Shown here piece by piece: positions 11,068-24,300 of a DNA stretch of 64,000 nucleotides. The DNA comes from Hippopus hippopus. Lineage: Eukaryota > Mollusca > Bivalvia > Cardiida > Cardiidae. Under the pieces are notes generated by a model, which had not been told where the DNA came from, searched no databases, and saw only the letters and a program-made list of their open reading frames with translations. The stretch is taken from positions 31,428,266-31,492,265 of the forward strand of contig OX328103.1 of assembly GCA_946811185.2 (NCBI GenBank). The letters run 5' to 3'. The number at the start of each line of letters is the position of its first letter. The first letter of the stretch is position 1. A program made the position numbers and the translations under genes.

Positions 11068-12817
11068 AACAAGAGCGGCAAATTGTCACAAGATAAGCCC
11101 GTCCCACCGCCAGTTGTCGAGGGGGGATACTAATCGTAAAAGGCAGGTAGAGGAAAATAGCAGTGCAGCAGAAATCATGTAAGTGATTGAAATAGGCATG
11201 AATGTCTCCTCTAATGTTAAGGAAACATGCATATAAAGTTTCAGGTCATTCCAACATGAAAAGACAAAGTTATATTGTAGAGAAGCATGAAAAGCTGTAA
11301 AAAAAAAAATAATGAATAGGGAATAATTCCAAAAGGGCATTAGATAAGGTTACGGCTCCAGTGCATTGCACTTTTCGTAACTGCAACAAACATGTTTACC
11401 AAGTCTCAAGTCAATTTGACTTGAGGTGACAAAGTTCTGTTCTGGACAAGCAAGAAATACTGTAAAAATAAAAATCAAAGTGGAATTACTCAAAATCCGC
11501 GCTAGGTAGAGTTATTGTTCTTGCGCACTGTACTCCATAATATTGCAACAAACATGCATACCAAGCTTGAAGTCGTTCTGACTTGAGATGACAAAGTTAT
11601 ATTCCGGACAAGCACTAAATGCTGTAAAAATGACGATCAAAGGGAAATAACTCAAAGACAGCACGAGGTAGAGTTACAATTCTTGCGCACTGCACTTCCA
11701 AATATTGCAACAAATAAGCATGCCATATTTCACGTCATTCCTACTTAAGATGACAAAGTTATGCTCCGGACAAGCAAGAAATGCTATAAAAATGAAGATC
11801 TAAGGGGGAATAACTCAAAATTTGTGCTAGGAAGAGTTATGGTTCTTGTGCAGTGCACTCCGTAATTTTTCAACCATACCAAATTTGAAGATGTTCAGAC
11901 TAGAGATGACAAAGTTGTATTCCGGACAAGCAGAAAATGCTGTAAAAATGACGATCAAAGGGAAATAACTCAAAGACAGCAAGAGGTAGAGTTATGGTTC
12001 TTTCGCACTGCACTCCGTATTATTGCAACAAACACAAATGCCAAGTTTCAAGTCAATCGGACTGGAGAAAACAAAGTTAAGCTCCGGACAAAGCAAGAAA
12101 TACTGTAAAAATGAAAATCAAGGTGGAATTACTCAAAATCCACGCTAGGTAGAGTTATTGTTCTTGCACACTGTACTCCGTAATATTGCAACAAACATGC
12201 ATACCAAGTTTGAGGTCGTTCTGACTTGAGATGACAAAGTTATATTCTGGCCAAGCACTAAATACTGTAAAAATGACGATCAAAGGGAAATAACTCAGAC
12301 AGCACGAGGTAGAGTTATGGTTCTTTCGCACTGCACTCCATATTATTGCAACAAACACAAATGCCAAGTTTCAAGTCAATTGGACTGGAGAAAACTTAAA
12401 GTTATGCTCCGGACAAGCAGAAAATGCTGTAAAAATGACGATGAAAGGGAAAGAACCCAAAGACAGCACGAGGTAGAGTTATGGTTCTTTCGCACTGCAC
12501 TCCATATTATTGCAACAAACACAAATGCCAAGTTTCAAGTCAATCGGACAAGAGATGACAAAGTTGTGCTCTGGACAAGCAGAAAATGCTGTAAAAATGA
12601 TGATCAAAGGGAAATAACTCAAAGACAGCACAAGGTAGAGTTATGGTTCTTTTGCACTGCACTCAGAATTATTGCAACAAACACAAATGCCAAGTCTCAA
12701 GTCAATCGGACTGGAGATGGCAAAGTCATGCTCCGGACAAAGAACTGGACGCCGCCTGCCCGCCAGTACACCATGGGTGATCCAATAATACGTCCCGTCT
12801 TCGACGGTCGTATAAAA
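11068..12817. mobile_element. Tandem-repeat-cored hairpin-ended element, copy 1
   Basis: 5' end ACAAGAGCGGCAAATTGTCA; core of about nine units of about 160 bp with landmarks AAAGGGAAATAACTCAAAGA and GCACTGCACTCC; 3' part ACCATGGGTGATCC then CCCGTCTTCGACGGTCGTATAAAA hairpin. The same family as 19652-21031. Unit-derived frames are artefacts. Confidence 0.8.
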
Positions 12818-13280
12818 AGGTGAAAATGATTGTTACCAGCATTTCAACCTCTTCAAATGATGTTTTCAAAAGCAAGTGTTTTTCATCAGGGTCATAAAAT
12901 CATAGGACTGTGTAGTTGACGCTTAAAACAGAAAATATCATGCAACCAGACATTTTTCCATTTTGGTCACTTTAAAACCCATACTCTTTACACCCATATG
13001 TGAGAAACAGCTTCAGAAAACATTGTAGGAAGAGTATCTCTCTAAATGTTTGCCTATACACACTGAACAAATAATTGCAAGACAAAAAATATTTTTCAAC
13101 ATCATGGAAAACATTTTGAGAAATGGAGATAATGCCTGGAACAAGTTATTGCTCACGATGTTTTTTTTTTCTTGATAACTGACCTTCAGGGGCGTACATA
13201 GTCATTATCATACAGTAACGTGTGTTGATACACAATTTTTTTACATGCAAATTAAACCATGAAATGGCTGTCTATCCCTC

Positions 13281-13492
13281 TTAACCTTTTACCAATCAAT
13301 CGCATTTTAACGACCCTGAGGATGAAAGATTTTGAAAATCAGCAGTTTTGTAACCAGCATATTCTCATTTTCCAAAAATGTTTTCAACTACTTCAAGAAC
13401 AAAACCTATCATTAGCACCACACTGACTTTGTCATCTGCAAATGCTTTTAATTTAGGCTAGTCCAAACCGTGTCATCTGGTAAAGGGTTTAA
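13281..13492. mobile_element. Family A MITE, degenerate hairpin
   Basis: Ends CTTAACCTTTTACC and TGGTAAAGGGTTTAA; the apex reads agcagttttgtaaccagcatatt, so arms no longer match well. Confidence 0.7.
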
Positions 13493-13721
13493 AAAAAATG
13501 CTGACATCTCAATTTTCTGTTTTGCATCAAAATGTAGCAACTTGAATAATGTCAATTATTTATCTTTATCTTATAAAAGCTAGAAAATGTTTCGAAAAGA
13601 GTAAATTCAGGAAATCTTACTGCCTTTGGAAGTAAGAATGCTTTTAACTTGGGTTGGGATATGTAAGACTGTAGTTTAAAATTTAACAGTAACACCACAT
13701 TTTGCAACACTTAGAATTACA

Positions 13722-13989
13722 AATGAGCCATGCTCTGTGAAAAGGGGGCTTAGTGCATCTCCGTGATCCATGGTACCAAGCAAACCATCACTTACTTATG
13801 GATTCATAATATCCACCTTTTTTTAACAACCAACTTAATCATGAGATAGACTGGTGCTTGGGCATACAGAAAATTGGCCAATAGCGAAAAGTTTCGGCCC
13901 AGGTCAGCCTGCGCGGACTACGCAGGCTGACCTGGGTCGATACTTTTCGCAGATGCATTAAGCCCCCTTTTCACAGAGCATGGCTCAAA
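13722..13989. mobile_element. Family C MITE, well preserved
   Basis: ATGAGCCATGCTCTGTGAAA at the left, its complement at the right. Inner hairpin GCGAAAAGTTTCGGCCCAGG / CCTGGGTCGATACTTTTCGC with GCGGACTACGC at the loop. Confidence 0.85.
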
Positions 13990-13999
13990 TAATGGCATT

Positions 14000-14990
14000 C
14001 AAATTATCACATGTAAGTATGAGCTTCAAAAAAATTAAAATGCCTTCATATTTTTACTTTGTACATATAAACGTAATTTTTTTTTCCTTTCAATTTTCCC
14101 TTGAAATAGAAGCATGCAATACTCTCAGTCATCTTGATATACTCAAAAGGTAGGACTGCAATTGCAAAAAAAAAAAGGTTCACTAACTGTTTTTCAATCA
14201 ATGCCCTTCATTAATCCACTGATAATTGATCTATCAGCTAAAATCATGAACCAACTTTTCTTTCCACATTTGGCCTCCATTCCATCATTGTGACCTTTTA
14301 AAACACATGCAGTTGAAAGCTTTGGAAAACATTATGCAAAAAGGAGGGTAAAGTTTGGAAACAAGCAATAGCTCTTTTTCTGTTTTTTTTTTTCTGTTGA
14401 AAGATGACAACTTTCCTCTTTTTTCTGATCTTCTGACTTTGTGTTACATATTTTTGGTAGGGCTACAGTAACCTTAACCTACACAGTATTGGGTCAACTC
14501 CCAGTTCAACACTTGCATTCTTCAATTCAAACCCAAAGAAAGCTGACTCAACCCAATTAATGCTTTTTGTCTGTATGAACAACCTTTTGTGATGGAATTT
14601 CAAGGCTCTATTGGGTAGAATATCACATAGAGTAAATCAAGGACCAGGCCACACATTCCCCGGGGTTGATCTTGATCTGCTCTGCTAAAGCGTCTCCAGT
14701 CCTTTGGCATTACTTCACGGCTTTTGAAAGCTGAGAATACAATCTTCTCAAACTCTATCAGAGTTTGCATAGATCCAAATTTAGGCTTCACATTCTGTGA
14801 CTGATCTTGATCTATGCCACCAAAAAAGCCCCCATTTTGATTTAGTGTTGAAATGTTACAACTGCACTTCTATCACAAGAGTTTGGATACAGATTAGCTT
14901 GCTGTTCTGTTCAGTGTGTTTTAGTTTAAGCCATAACTATGAAAGTAGCACAAGCCCTTCTCCTCACCTTTTAGAAGTATACTGAAAAAT
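14000..14990. other. Downstream of AP1G1, no gene recognised
   Basis: AT-rich. A 62-codon minus frame at 14600-14791 has fairly ordinary composition, but no splice borders or family match. Single family B-like arms (gatcttgatctgc near 14672 and GATCTTGATCTATGCC near 14805) occur in it. Confidence 0.4.
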
Positions 14991-15005
14991 TTCGCAGAAC
15001 ACAAT

Positions 15006-15011
15006 TTTATT
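15006..15011 (-). terminator. Candidate AP1G1 polyadenylation signal
   Basis: AATAAA on the minus strand about 220 nt after the stop codon, followed about 10 nt later by a GT-rich stretch. It is the first canonical hexamer after the stop. Longer 3' UTRs are possible. Confidence 0.35.
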
Positions 15012-15029
15012 GACTCTGACGACGGAATT

Positions 15030-15127
15030 GGACTTACACAATGCAGCATTTTCCCCTTTTTCAAACAATATTTTCAAAAGCCTTTTTCCCCAGGTGAAAA
15101 AGTCATGTAGAATTTGGTAAAGGGTGA
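15030..15127. repeat. Degenerate family A MITE half in the probable AP1G1 3' UTR
   Basis: Shows the right-hand part of family A (cattttcccc, ttttcaaaagcc, ttggtaaaggg) without an intact left arm. If the hexamer at 15006 is used, it is part of the 3' UTR. Confidence 0.6.
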
Positions 15128-15230
15128 TTCTTCAGCTGGCCTCAGGTATTCATAACCAATCTTCACTGTTGATTTACGCACTTTATAACAACAATTGATT
15201 ATCCTAAAGTCCAGGGTTTTGGTAAAGTAA

Positions 15231-15332
15231 CTATTGCAACAATTCCTTTGGAAATGAATTTACTTCACCAATGTCTGTGATAGGGTTACCATTTTGAGTA
15301 TATGTCAATTTTAGTCGCATCCGTATTGGTTG
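15231..15332 (-). CDS. AP1G1: AP1G1 terminal coding exon (21st of the main form)
   Basis: Residues 792-824 and TAG stop at 15231-15233. [20 protein letters not shown] carries the basic strand (R-M-R-x-K) that in vertebrate gamma ears contacts acidic Phe-type peptides. Acceptor atatttcag. Confidence 0.96.
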   Translation of the reverse strand, partial: QPIRMRLKLTYTQNGNPITDIGEVNSFPKELLQ

Positions 15333-18300
15333 CTGAAATATAAACAAAATAAAAATGGATTTAAAAATAAATAACCATTTGTCAACAATTTGTTACTATC
15401 CTAAGTAAGATATTCCCCAAGGTTGACACACTACCATCATACAGGCTTTTATTCTATCAATGCCACACATTAATTCCTTATCTTCTTCAAAAAACCTTTT
15501 ACATTGGTTCACTATTCAAAAGCACACTAGCCTCAAAAAGTAATCAACTCCAGAGTCAAAATGAGAGAGAGCTACAGAGCAATCTGTCAAAGTTCCAATA
15601 GTTCCAGTTGCTAGCAGAAAAATGTACTGTAAAACTAAAACAAAAGTGTGCAACATAATAGTATCCATAAATTTAAATGGTATGAATTAAATTTGTCTGA
15701 AATTAAAGGCTAGAGTTGTTTACATTTGGCTGCTGGTGGGCCTTTAAAACATGGTAGCTAGACCAGATTTTATTCCTTTTGCTATGTATTCACTTGTATT
15801 CATATACTAAATTGTTGTTCATGTTGAGTGTCCCTTTGTACAAGGATTATTGCAATGGTCTTCTGCAAATTTGCCTTAGAAGGCAATGGGTTGAAAGAAG
15901 GTAAAAAAAACCCAATGTTTTAAAAGTTATTTAGTCTAAGAAATATACATATTTACTGACAGGATATTCTAAATTATGACAATCAACATAATTATCATTA
16001 ATCAGTGGAGTAAATTCGTTTGCTGTTCTAGATGGATAAAGCCATTGTGAAATAAGTGATCAACAAACCATTTGTGGATTATTTATTTTGACAACTTGAG
16101 TCACTGCACCACCATTTAAGGCAGGTAAAACGCTTCCAGATGGGGGCTGGAGTTCTAGCTGGAATGACTTGAAAAATAAAAAAAAAAAAAAAAAAATCTT
16201 TACTAAGTTTTAAGAGTTCCAATGCACTACATACTATCCTAAGATTTTACAATCAATTTAAGCACTGTAACCAGTAATTGCGTAGAGATAATAGCAAATT
16301 ACAACAATTTAAAGCAACCTGAAACAACAAGCTCACAAATTTGTGAAGATGTTGCAGTCAACTCTATGCTGGTAATAAGTTCAAACACAGTTTTTGGGAC
16401 ACAAGATCTTGAATTTATAATTTGAAAATCAGTCAATGAAACTGTAACTGTTAACCTACATCATTGGCAGAGGAAAATTAAAGAATTACCAACATGTCTT
16501 TTTATTTCTAGTTAATAAACTTTCAGAGCTCTTGAACACTAGCATTTCTTGTTAAACATAAAATTTACCTTTGGCATGAAAATCATTCATACAATAAGCA
16601 ATACTTACTCCTTGTATTGGTACATGTACTTGTGTATCAATTTGACGTTAGCTACCTATCGAATACAAGGAAAGTAAAGTATCAACATTTATATTTAAGT
16701 TTACCTTAGGAACTGCCGCCTGAAAAATAAAATCTGTCATTGGCATCGGAGTTGAGTTAGTGGCTTTCACATTGATTATACACCCAGTGGAACTATTGTT
16801 ATCTTTTTGACATGTAAACTCTATTAACAGACCATTTTTGTTGAAAGCTGTCATTGGTGCTGGAACTGAAATACAAGACATTACAATAGAAAAAGACATG
16901 TCACAAGATGCAAATAAAAATCATGTTTCAAATCAAACTGTTAATTTTATTGTTTTATCAGTTAGTAGTCCTCACAATTCACAAAAAAGCACTCATATCA
17001 TTGTCAACTTTTATTCAAGCTAGCTCTCTATATATCATTTATGTACATTACTAATTTTAAGATAACTGGTGGAGAAGAGAACGTTTTAAAAAAATACCTA
17101 TGATACAGACTATACAACTACATATCAGGATAATCTAATCTTACATGTGTACACAAGTCTGTTCAAATGATCACAGAAACAGTTAACAGAAATTATTTCG
17201 TTCCTATCAACCCTTAAAATCCTCATACAACTTTATTATTCTTGTAGACTGCATAGATTCAGCAGTCTGATCTTTTGATCTTCATTGTCTGATATTGTCT
17301 TAAATTTTGCAATATATTCCAACTTAAACTACCTTGCGTAATTTTGGTCTTCCATATCAACTAAAAATATCCATTTTACTTTGAATGGCATTCTAGTGCT
17401 TAAAAATGTGCTCAACATTCATTCCCCCAATGTTAAATACTATATTTTACTGGTTTAAATTTGAGCACTTTTAAAATCGTCATTTTTTTTTTTTCTAGTT
17501 ATTTTCTGAGACAGAGTGAGGAAAAAATTTGTAAAAGAAAAATTACCAGATATGCCATTTCCATTATCCGACTCCTAAAATAAATTTACAAAACATCATC
17601 AAAGAGCAGCAGGGTTGCATCTAGAAATTTTCAAATAGGGCCCCCATCAACTTCAGAAAAAGGGGGGCACATTCCCCCTTTCAAGTGTAAAGAGGGGGGA
17701 CAAATTTCATGGCGGTTCCCATAATGTGGTAAAGGGTTAATGTATTATTTGTTTTTGTCTTTGGAAAAATAATAATGATTATATCCATTAAAGGGTTATT
17801 ATATTCTAGTCTTCTTTGTTAAGATGAATGTCTTGTAACTTCTTCTTCAACACTTGCTACAGTATAATCACTGTAAGACAAGTAGACTAACCCCCATCCT
17901 ACCCTGTCTAACCTACGTTGTTCAATATTTTCATTTCATAAATTCAACGAAATTTTTACCTCAGACTGAGATTTTAGCTTCCATCTATTGTTCCATACAG
18001 ATATTTATGTAAACTTACTGCTTAAATTCACTACCAAAGCTGAAAAGACAGTCTGAAGTGCCTCCGATCAGACAATGTCAAATAGACATTTTGTTGTGTC
18101 ATGCGTTTTCGCGGTTTTTTGCATTGATCTTTTTTTATGTCAATTAATTTTTTTTAAAAGTATTTCCACATGATATTGCAAGAATTTGTTAATAAGGGTT
18201 GCAGGTCACTTCGAAACATGTCATTTTACCCTAGATCAGTGGATTGACATCATCATCTCGCTTTTCATTACACGCCAGCTTGTTAGGTTGTGATAAACGG

Positions 18301-21300
18301 TGATGTGTGGTCCGTCATACTTAATACTCACTGTTGATGACGGAGATATTTTCTTTCAAGAATTTTGTAGCCTTAAGACATCACTTGTTGCCAGCAGATT
18401 CCCCAGTGCGTCATTTTTGGATACATTTTTCCTAAATTGTCGCATTCGGTGGTAGACAGCGTGGGCCCTGCGGTGAGGCTTTTCGTCTGCATAACACAGA
18501 TGACAAGCGTCTATTGATATGATCAAAGACCTGACAGTCTACGATTTAAGTTTACGGTTTTAAGTTTCGAATTATTATTTGGGTGACCATGCAAATTTTG
18601 TTACATTTTATTCCCCCAAGTTGTTTTTTCCTCTCTTTTCCCCCGATTATGGTGCACACGATCATGCAATTTTTGCGGGCTAGTTCGTTTTAGTGCAAGA
18701 TTTGGTGCGCAAACAAATTTTGTTTTCGCGGGATTTTTTTATTTTGATGCAGGATTTCAGCAATCCCGCACTCTAGATGCAACCCTGGAGCAGTACATGT
18801 AATTTTTCATCACTGATTATTGTAAGAAAACATCTACAACAAACCTGTTGAACTTCCATTCATTAAATTTGTCGGTACTGAGGAGTCCAAAAGGCCATCT
18901 ATCAAGTTATCTGTAGATGGTGTGGTTGTTGTACCTATCAATAATGACGATTGAAACAAATTAATTCAGAAGTCAGTCCTTATTGGGTTAAAAGCTATCA
19001 AATTATTTTGGCATTTCATCAAATGTCTCTTTTAAAATTGTCATGATATACAATATTTTTGTAGGTATGAGACGATTCTACCTTACTTTGTTTCAAACAT
19101 TTATCGTAAATTATTACATCTAAGAAATACGACTTGTTAGACAGCAGTAAATAAAAGGCAATAACTGCAATATGAAAATCACTTTATTCTTTGAATAATT
19201 CATCTACTTACTAATTAAAAAACAATCAGAAATGACAAATCCTAAATGAACAAAACAGGTGATTTTTTTCTATAGCAAATGGATAGGGGGGATGGGAAAG
19301 AGAGGGCACTCTCTGAAATGAACCCATGACGATTCTAATCTAGCTGATGCATTTATTTGATAACATACATTGAAATTATTTTTTGCTTAATTCATAGATA
19401 GTTACCAAATAATTGACAACTGTACAATTAATTGGGAATATGGGGAGAGAAAAAAAAAAAGAGCACAAGATATACCTGGATTTGCTGAGATTGAAGCCAC
19501 ATCATCTAACAGACCTAATAGATCTACAGGTTCTGATTTCACTGGTTGCATGGAAGGCTGTGGTGTACCCATACCAACATCTAACAAATCTAATATATTC
19601 TGACTCTGAAAATATAAGTAACAATTTAAATCACTGACATATCTTCCATTAAACAAGAGCAGCAAATTGTCGCAAGATACGCCCGTCCCACCGCCAGTTG
19701 TCGAGGGGGAATATTAATCGTAAAGGGCAGGTAGAGGAAAATAGTAGTGCAGCAGAAATCATGTAAGTGATTGTAATAGGCATGAATGTCTAATGTTAAG
19801 GAAACATGCATATAAAGTTTCAGGTCATTCCAACATGAAAAGACAAAGTTATATTGTAGAGAAGCATGAAAAGCTGTAAAAAAAAAAAAAAAAATAATGA
19901 ATAGGGAATAATTCCAAAAGGGCATTAGGTAAGGCTGCGGCTCCAGTGCATTGCACTTTTTATAACTGCAACAAACATGTTTACCAAGTCTCAAGTCAAT
20001 TTGACTTGAGGTGACAAAGTTCCCTTCCGGACAAGCAAGAAATACTGTAAAAATGAAGATCAAAGTGGAATTACACAAAATCCACGCTAGGTGGAGTTAT
20101 TGTTCTTGCGCACTGTACTCCGTAATATTGCAACAAACATGCATACCAAGCTTGAAGTCGTTCTGACTTGAGATGACAAAGTTATATTCCGGACAAGCAC
20201 TAAATGCTATAAAAATGACGATCAAAGGGAAATAACTCAAAAACAGCACGAGGTAGAGTTACAATTCTTGCGCACTGCACTTCCAATTATTGCAACAAAT
20301 AAGCATACAATATTTCAAGTCATTCTTACTTAAGATGACAAAGTTATGCTCCGGACAAGCAAAAAATGCTATAAATATGAAGATCTAAGGGGGAATAACT
20401 CAAAATTCGTGCTAGGAAGAGTTATGGTTCTTGTGCACTGCACTCCGTAATTTTTCAACAATCATGCATACCGAATTTGAAGATGTTCAGACTAAAAATG
20501 ACAAAGTTATATTCCGAACAAGCAGAAAATGCTGTAAAAATGACGATCAAAGGGAAATAACTCAAAGACAGCAATAGGTAGAGGTATGGTTCTTTCGCAT
20601 TGCACTCCGTATTATTGCAACAAACACAAATGCCAAGTTTCAAGACAATCAGACTGGAGATGACAAAGTTATGCTCCGGACAAGCAGAAAATGCTGTAAA
20701 AATTATGATCAAAGGGAAATAACTCAAAGATAGCACGAGGTAGAGTTATGGTTCTTTCGCACTGCACTCTGTATTATTGCAACAAACACAAATGCCACGT
20801 TTCAAGTCAATCGGACTGGAGATGACAAAGTTATGCTCCGGACAAGCAGAAAATGCTGCAAAAATGACGATCAAAGGGAAATAACTCAAAGATAGCACGA
20901 GGTAGAGTTATGGTTCTTTCGCACTGCACTCCGTATTATCGCAACAAACACAATTGCCAAGGACAGACGCCCGCCCGGACGCCCACCATGGGTGATCCCA
21001 TAATACGGCCCGTCTTCGACGGGCGTATAAAAATATGGTCTTTAAAAAATCTAGTAAATCTATTGCACTGCAACTCTGAAAGTATTGTTTAAGTACTGGG
21101 AAAATATTCCCCAAGCATTCTAACTTGGACTCTAGTTCTATACTTCTGAAGACTTAGCATAAAATTGGATTTAGTGTTATTTATGCATTAGCCAATCAGA
21201 TGGTTAACGTTGGAATTTAGAATCAGCACTAATTTTTTATTAGATCTAGTTGGTTAACATATTCCCTAAATTCTCAGAAGTTTGAAAATGAGCCCATTAT

Positions 21301-24300
21301 TTACTAGTCACTCTAATACTTTTTTATTTTGATTTCAAGGCCTACATAAATGAAAAGGACATTTTCATTAACCCTAAAACTGTTGCCGGCAGACAAATAT
21401 CGCTACCCAAACTGCCAGTTTCCAAACCAAAAATTTTGATTGATTGTATTGGAGTTTAATGCTGTTTTAACCGCTCAGGTCATATCATGGTGGTCAGTGC
21501 ACCTACCCATTTGTTTCCTGGCTTTCTCACACCAGTATTGACGCAACTTTCTTTACAAGTCACTGACTACTTTTCTCACATGCATCAGAGGTGAGAGGCG
21601 AAAAATCACCACAAAAAAAGTTTGTCTCAACCGGGTATCAAACTCACAACCACCAGGTCACAAGTCGGATAAGGTAACCACTAAACTACTTGGCTGGCTC
21701 AAACCAAAAATGTTATAAACCTGAACTGTCGCAAAGCCCACAAATACCCCACCCCCCCAGCACCTTGTCACTGAAGCAGCACAATCAGAAAACAGAATTG
21801 ATTTTCAAAACAAAGATCACCTGTGACCTTGACCTTTTGACCCATATGACAAAAAAACAATATGACACCTCTTTCGATCATGGGCAACACTTGCATGAAG
21901 TTTCATGATCCTAGGTCAAACAGCTATTGAGTTAGAGGAAGGACTATCAAACAAAGTTCAGAGTGACCTTGACCTTTGATCCATATGACCCAAACACAAT
22001 AGGGCACCTCCTTAGGTCATGAGCAACACTTGTATAAAGTTTCAGGGTCCTAGGTCAAATGACTTTAGAGTTAGTGCACGGAAATGAAAAAGTCTACAGA
22101 CAAGCAAATGGACGGACAGACAGATGGACGGACAAGGTGAAAATATACACCTACTTCGTAGGTGGGAGGGTATAAAATGGGCAATGACTCCAAAAGTATG
22201 GAAGACAGAGTTACAAATCTTGCATAATGCACTTGTCCTGAATGTAGTCTATTGGTATTCAAAGTTTTGAATCAATAGCTTTTATACTTAGAAAGTTATG
22301 CTCCCAACAAAAAAAAAAATAATTAAGGGCAACAACGCCAAAAATTATGTAGACAGAATTACAGATCTTGCAAACTGCACTAGTCTCCAATATGATTCAT
22401 CTGTATTTGAAGTTTGAATAGCTTTTATACTTTGAAAGTCATGCTCCAGACAAAAAAAAATAAGGACAGTAACTCCAAAAATAATGATGACAGAGTTATG
22501 GATCTTGTGCACGGCACTTGTCCTAAATGTAATCTATCTCTATCTCAAGTATGAAGTTTGGAAATTATGCACTGGACAAAAACCTAGAATGTAAAATAAC
22601 AAAAGGCAATAACTCCAAAAATGATGAAGACAGGGTTACCAATCTTGTGCACTGCACTTGTCCTCTTGGGGACTCAAGTATACCCTCATTTTTGCTGTGG
22701 GAGTATAAAGACTTACAAGCTGCAATTTTAGGTATCACATGATCAATAAATTTGCTATATCAATTCTTTTTTTAAATTCTGGAGCAGAAAATTTTTTCAA
22801 ATACTCTTACACATGGCATATCAACTCTCATAGAAAACATTCATATTTTCAAATGAATGTATCTATCCATCAATTAAAGAATCAAAGGTCAAGTTCCTCT
22901 TTTACTGGATAAAAAGGTGAAAAATCAGTTGGTAAATTGAACAACAACAATACCTCAGACTGTGTAGTGGTAGTAGTAGCAGGTATTTTCACATTTTCAG
23001 CGTTCTTTTCAACTGTATTTGTGTCTAACAATGTGTCCCCAGATTCCTCTCCGTTCACCAAATCTGACTTTGTTCTGTTGACTTCTATTAGTGGCATTTG
23101 TTCTAACAATGCAGATCTGAAACCAAAAATAATAGAGTTAAGTTTTAATACCACTGTTTGGAAATCTTAATTAAACTTCCCCACTGAAGGGAATTTTTCA
23201 ATTTAGTTGAAAGTACATTTCTTTATACAAAAGCTTGGTAAACCCTCAGTGTTAAAGCTAGAGTGCACCATTGTGCCATAGGCCCCCTAAGGTCCGAGGT
23301 GGTGCAATTCTAAGCAAATCCCAGGCCCTTCAAGTGCACCTGATTGTAAAAATGCCATTCCGCCCAAGGGTCCTTTATGTCCGCTTCTGCTCTTTCTGCT
23401 AAATAAACATAATACTGCACTTTCCAGTAAGAAACATCGATAACTGGACGGATATTATGGTTTGGGTAAACTGATACCTGTTGTATCTCCTGTAACCGTA
23501 CGATAGATGAGATCGATAACAGGCTGACAGTTTATGGTTAGGGATCAAACTGGTGTCCTGCTATCAATCTTCGTATCGGACAGTTACAGGAGATATAATG
23601 GGTACCAGTTTGGGTTACAAATCTCAGCTTCTGTTGATCATTCAAGTTCTGGACGATCTGTTAAAAATTGGTTAGCATGACGAGAAAATTTGACTTATAA
23701 ACCATAGTTTGAGTAATCGACAGAGAAGTCAAATGCCACTGCTACAGGATGTCAGAATTTTCAAACGTCCAATATTGAGAGACCTATTTCATCATTTTAT
23801 TAAGGGTTTAATTAATAGTGAAAACAAGGTTGCGACAATAACAATGATAATTTCTGCAGTGTTGCAGTTTTATTAGCATAGTATTCATGGATACATGAAT
23901 GAGAATAATTTTGTTAAACAAAAGGGTTAATATCCCACTAGTATAATGATTTTTTTTTTATAGATTCTTAATATGATTTTTTTTCTATATGTGGCCCCCC
24001 CCCCCCCCCCCCCCAGTTTTCCCAAATGACCCCCTATCTCAATGTCTGTGAGCCCAATGGGCCCCCTTACAAGCAAAGCTAGATAGAACATGGCATCCTT
24101 GCATCATGCAAATCAGGAACAACAGAAGAAGCCTATATAAAATTTCAGTCTGCCCTCTTCTGTACCTTATCAACAATCATCAGTGACTCAAATCTTTGAC
24201 CTATTGACCTCAAAAATTGATATAAATCATTCAGATGTCAAGGTGAATACCTTTACCAAGTTAATAGAACCCAGGTTGAACCATTGTCAGCTTATCTACA

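Noticed and set aside
12317..12823. 168-codon plus-strand open frame
   Set aside because: It lies in the 160-bp tandem units of a mobile element; the same peptide phrases repeat every unit. Not a gene.
14600..14791. 63-codon minus-strand frame downstream of AP1G1
   Set aside because: Composition is plausible, but there is no family match, no clear splice borders, and family B-like arms are present.
19626..20078. 150-codon minus-strand frame next to exon 17
   Set aside because: Spans the 5' part of the hairpin-ended element; the same phrases occur in the sister element at 11 kb.
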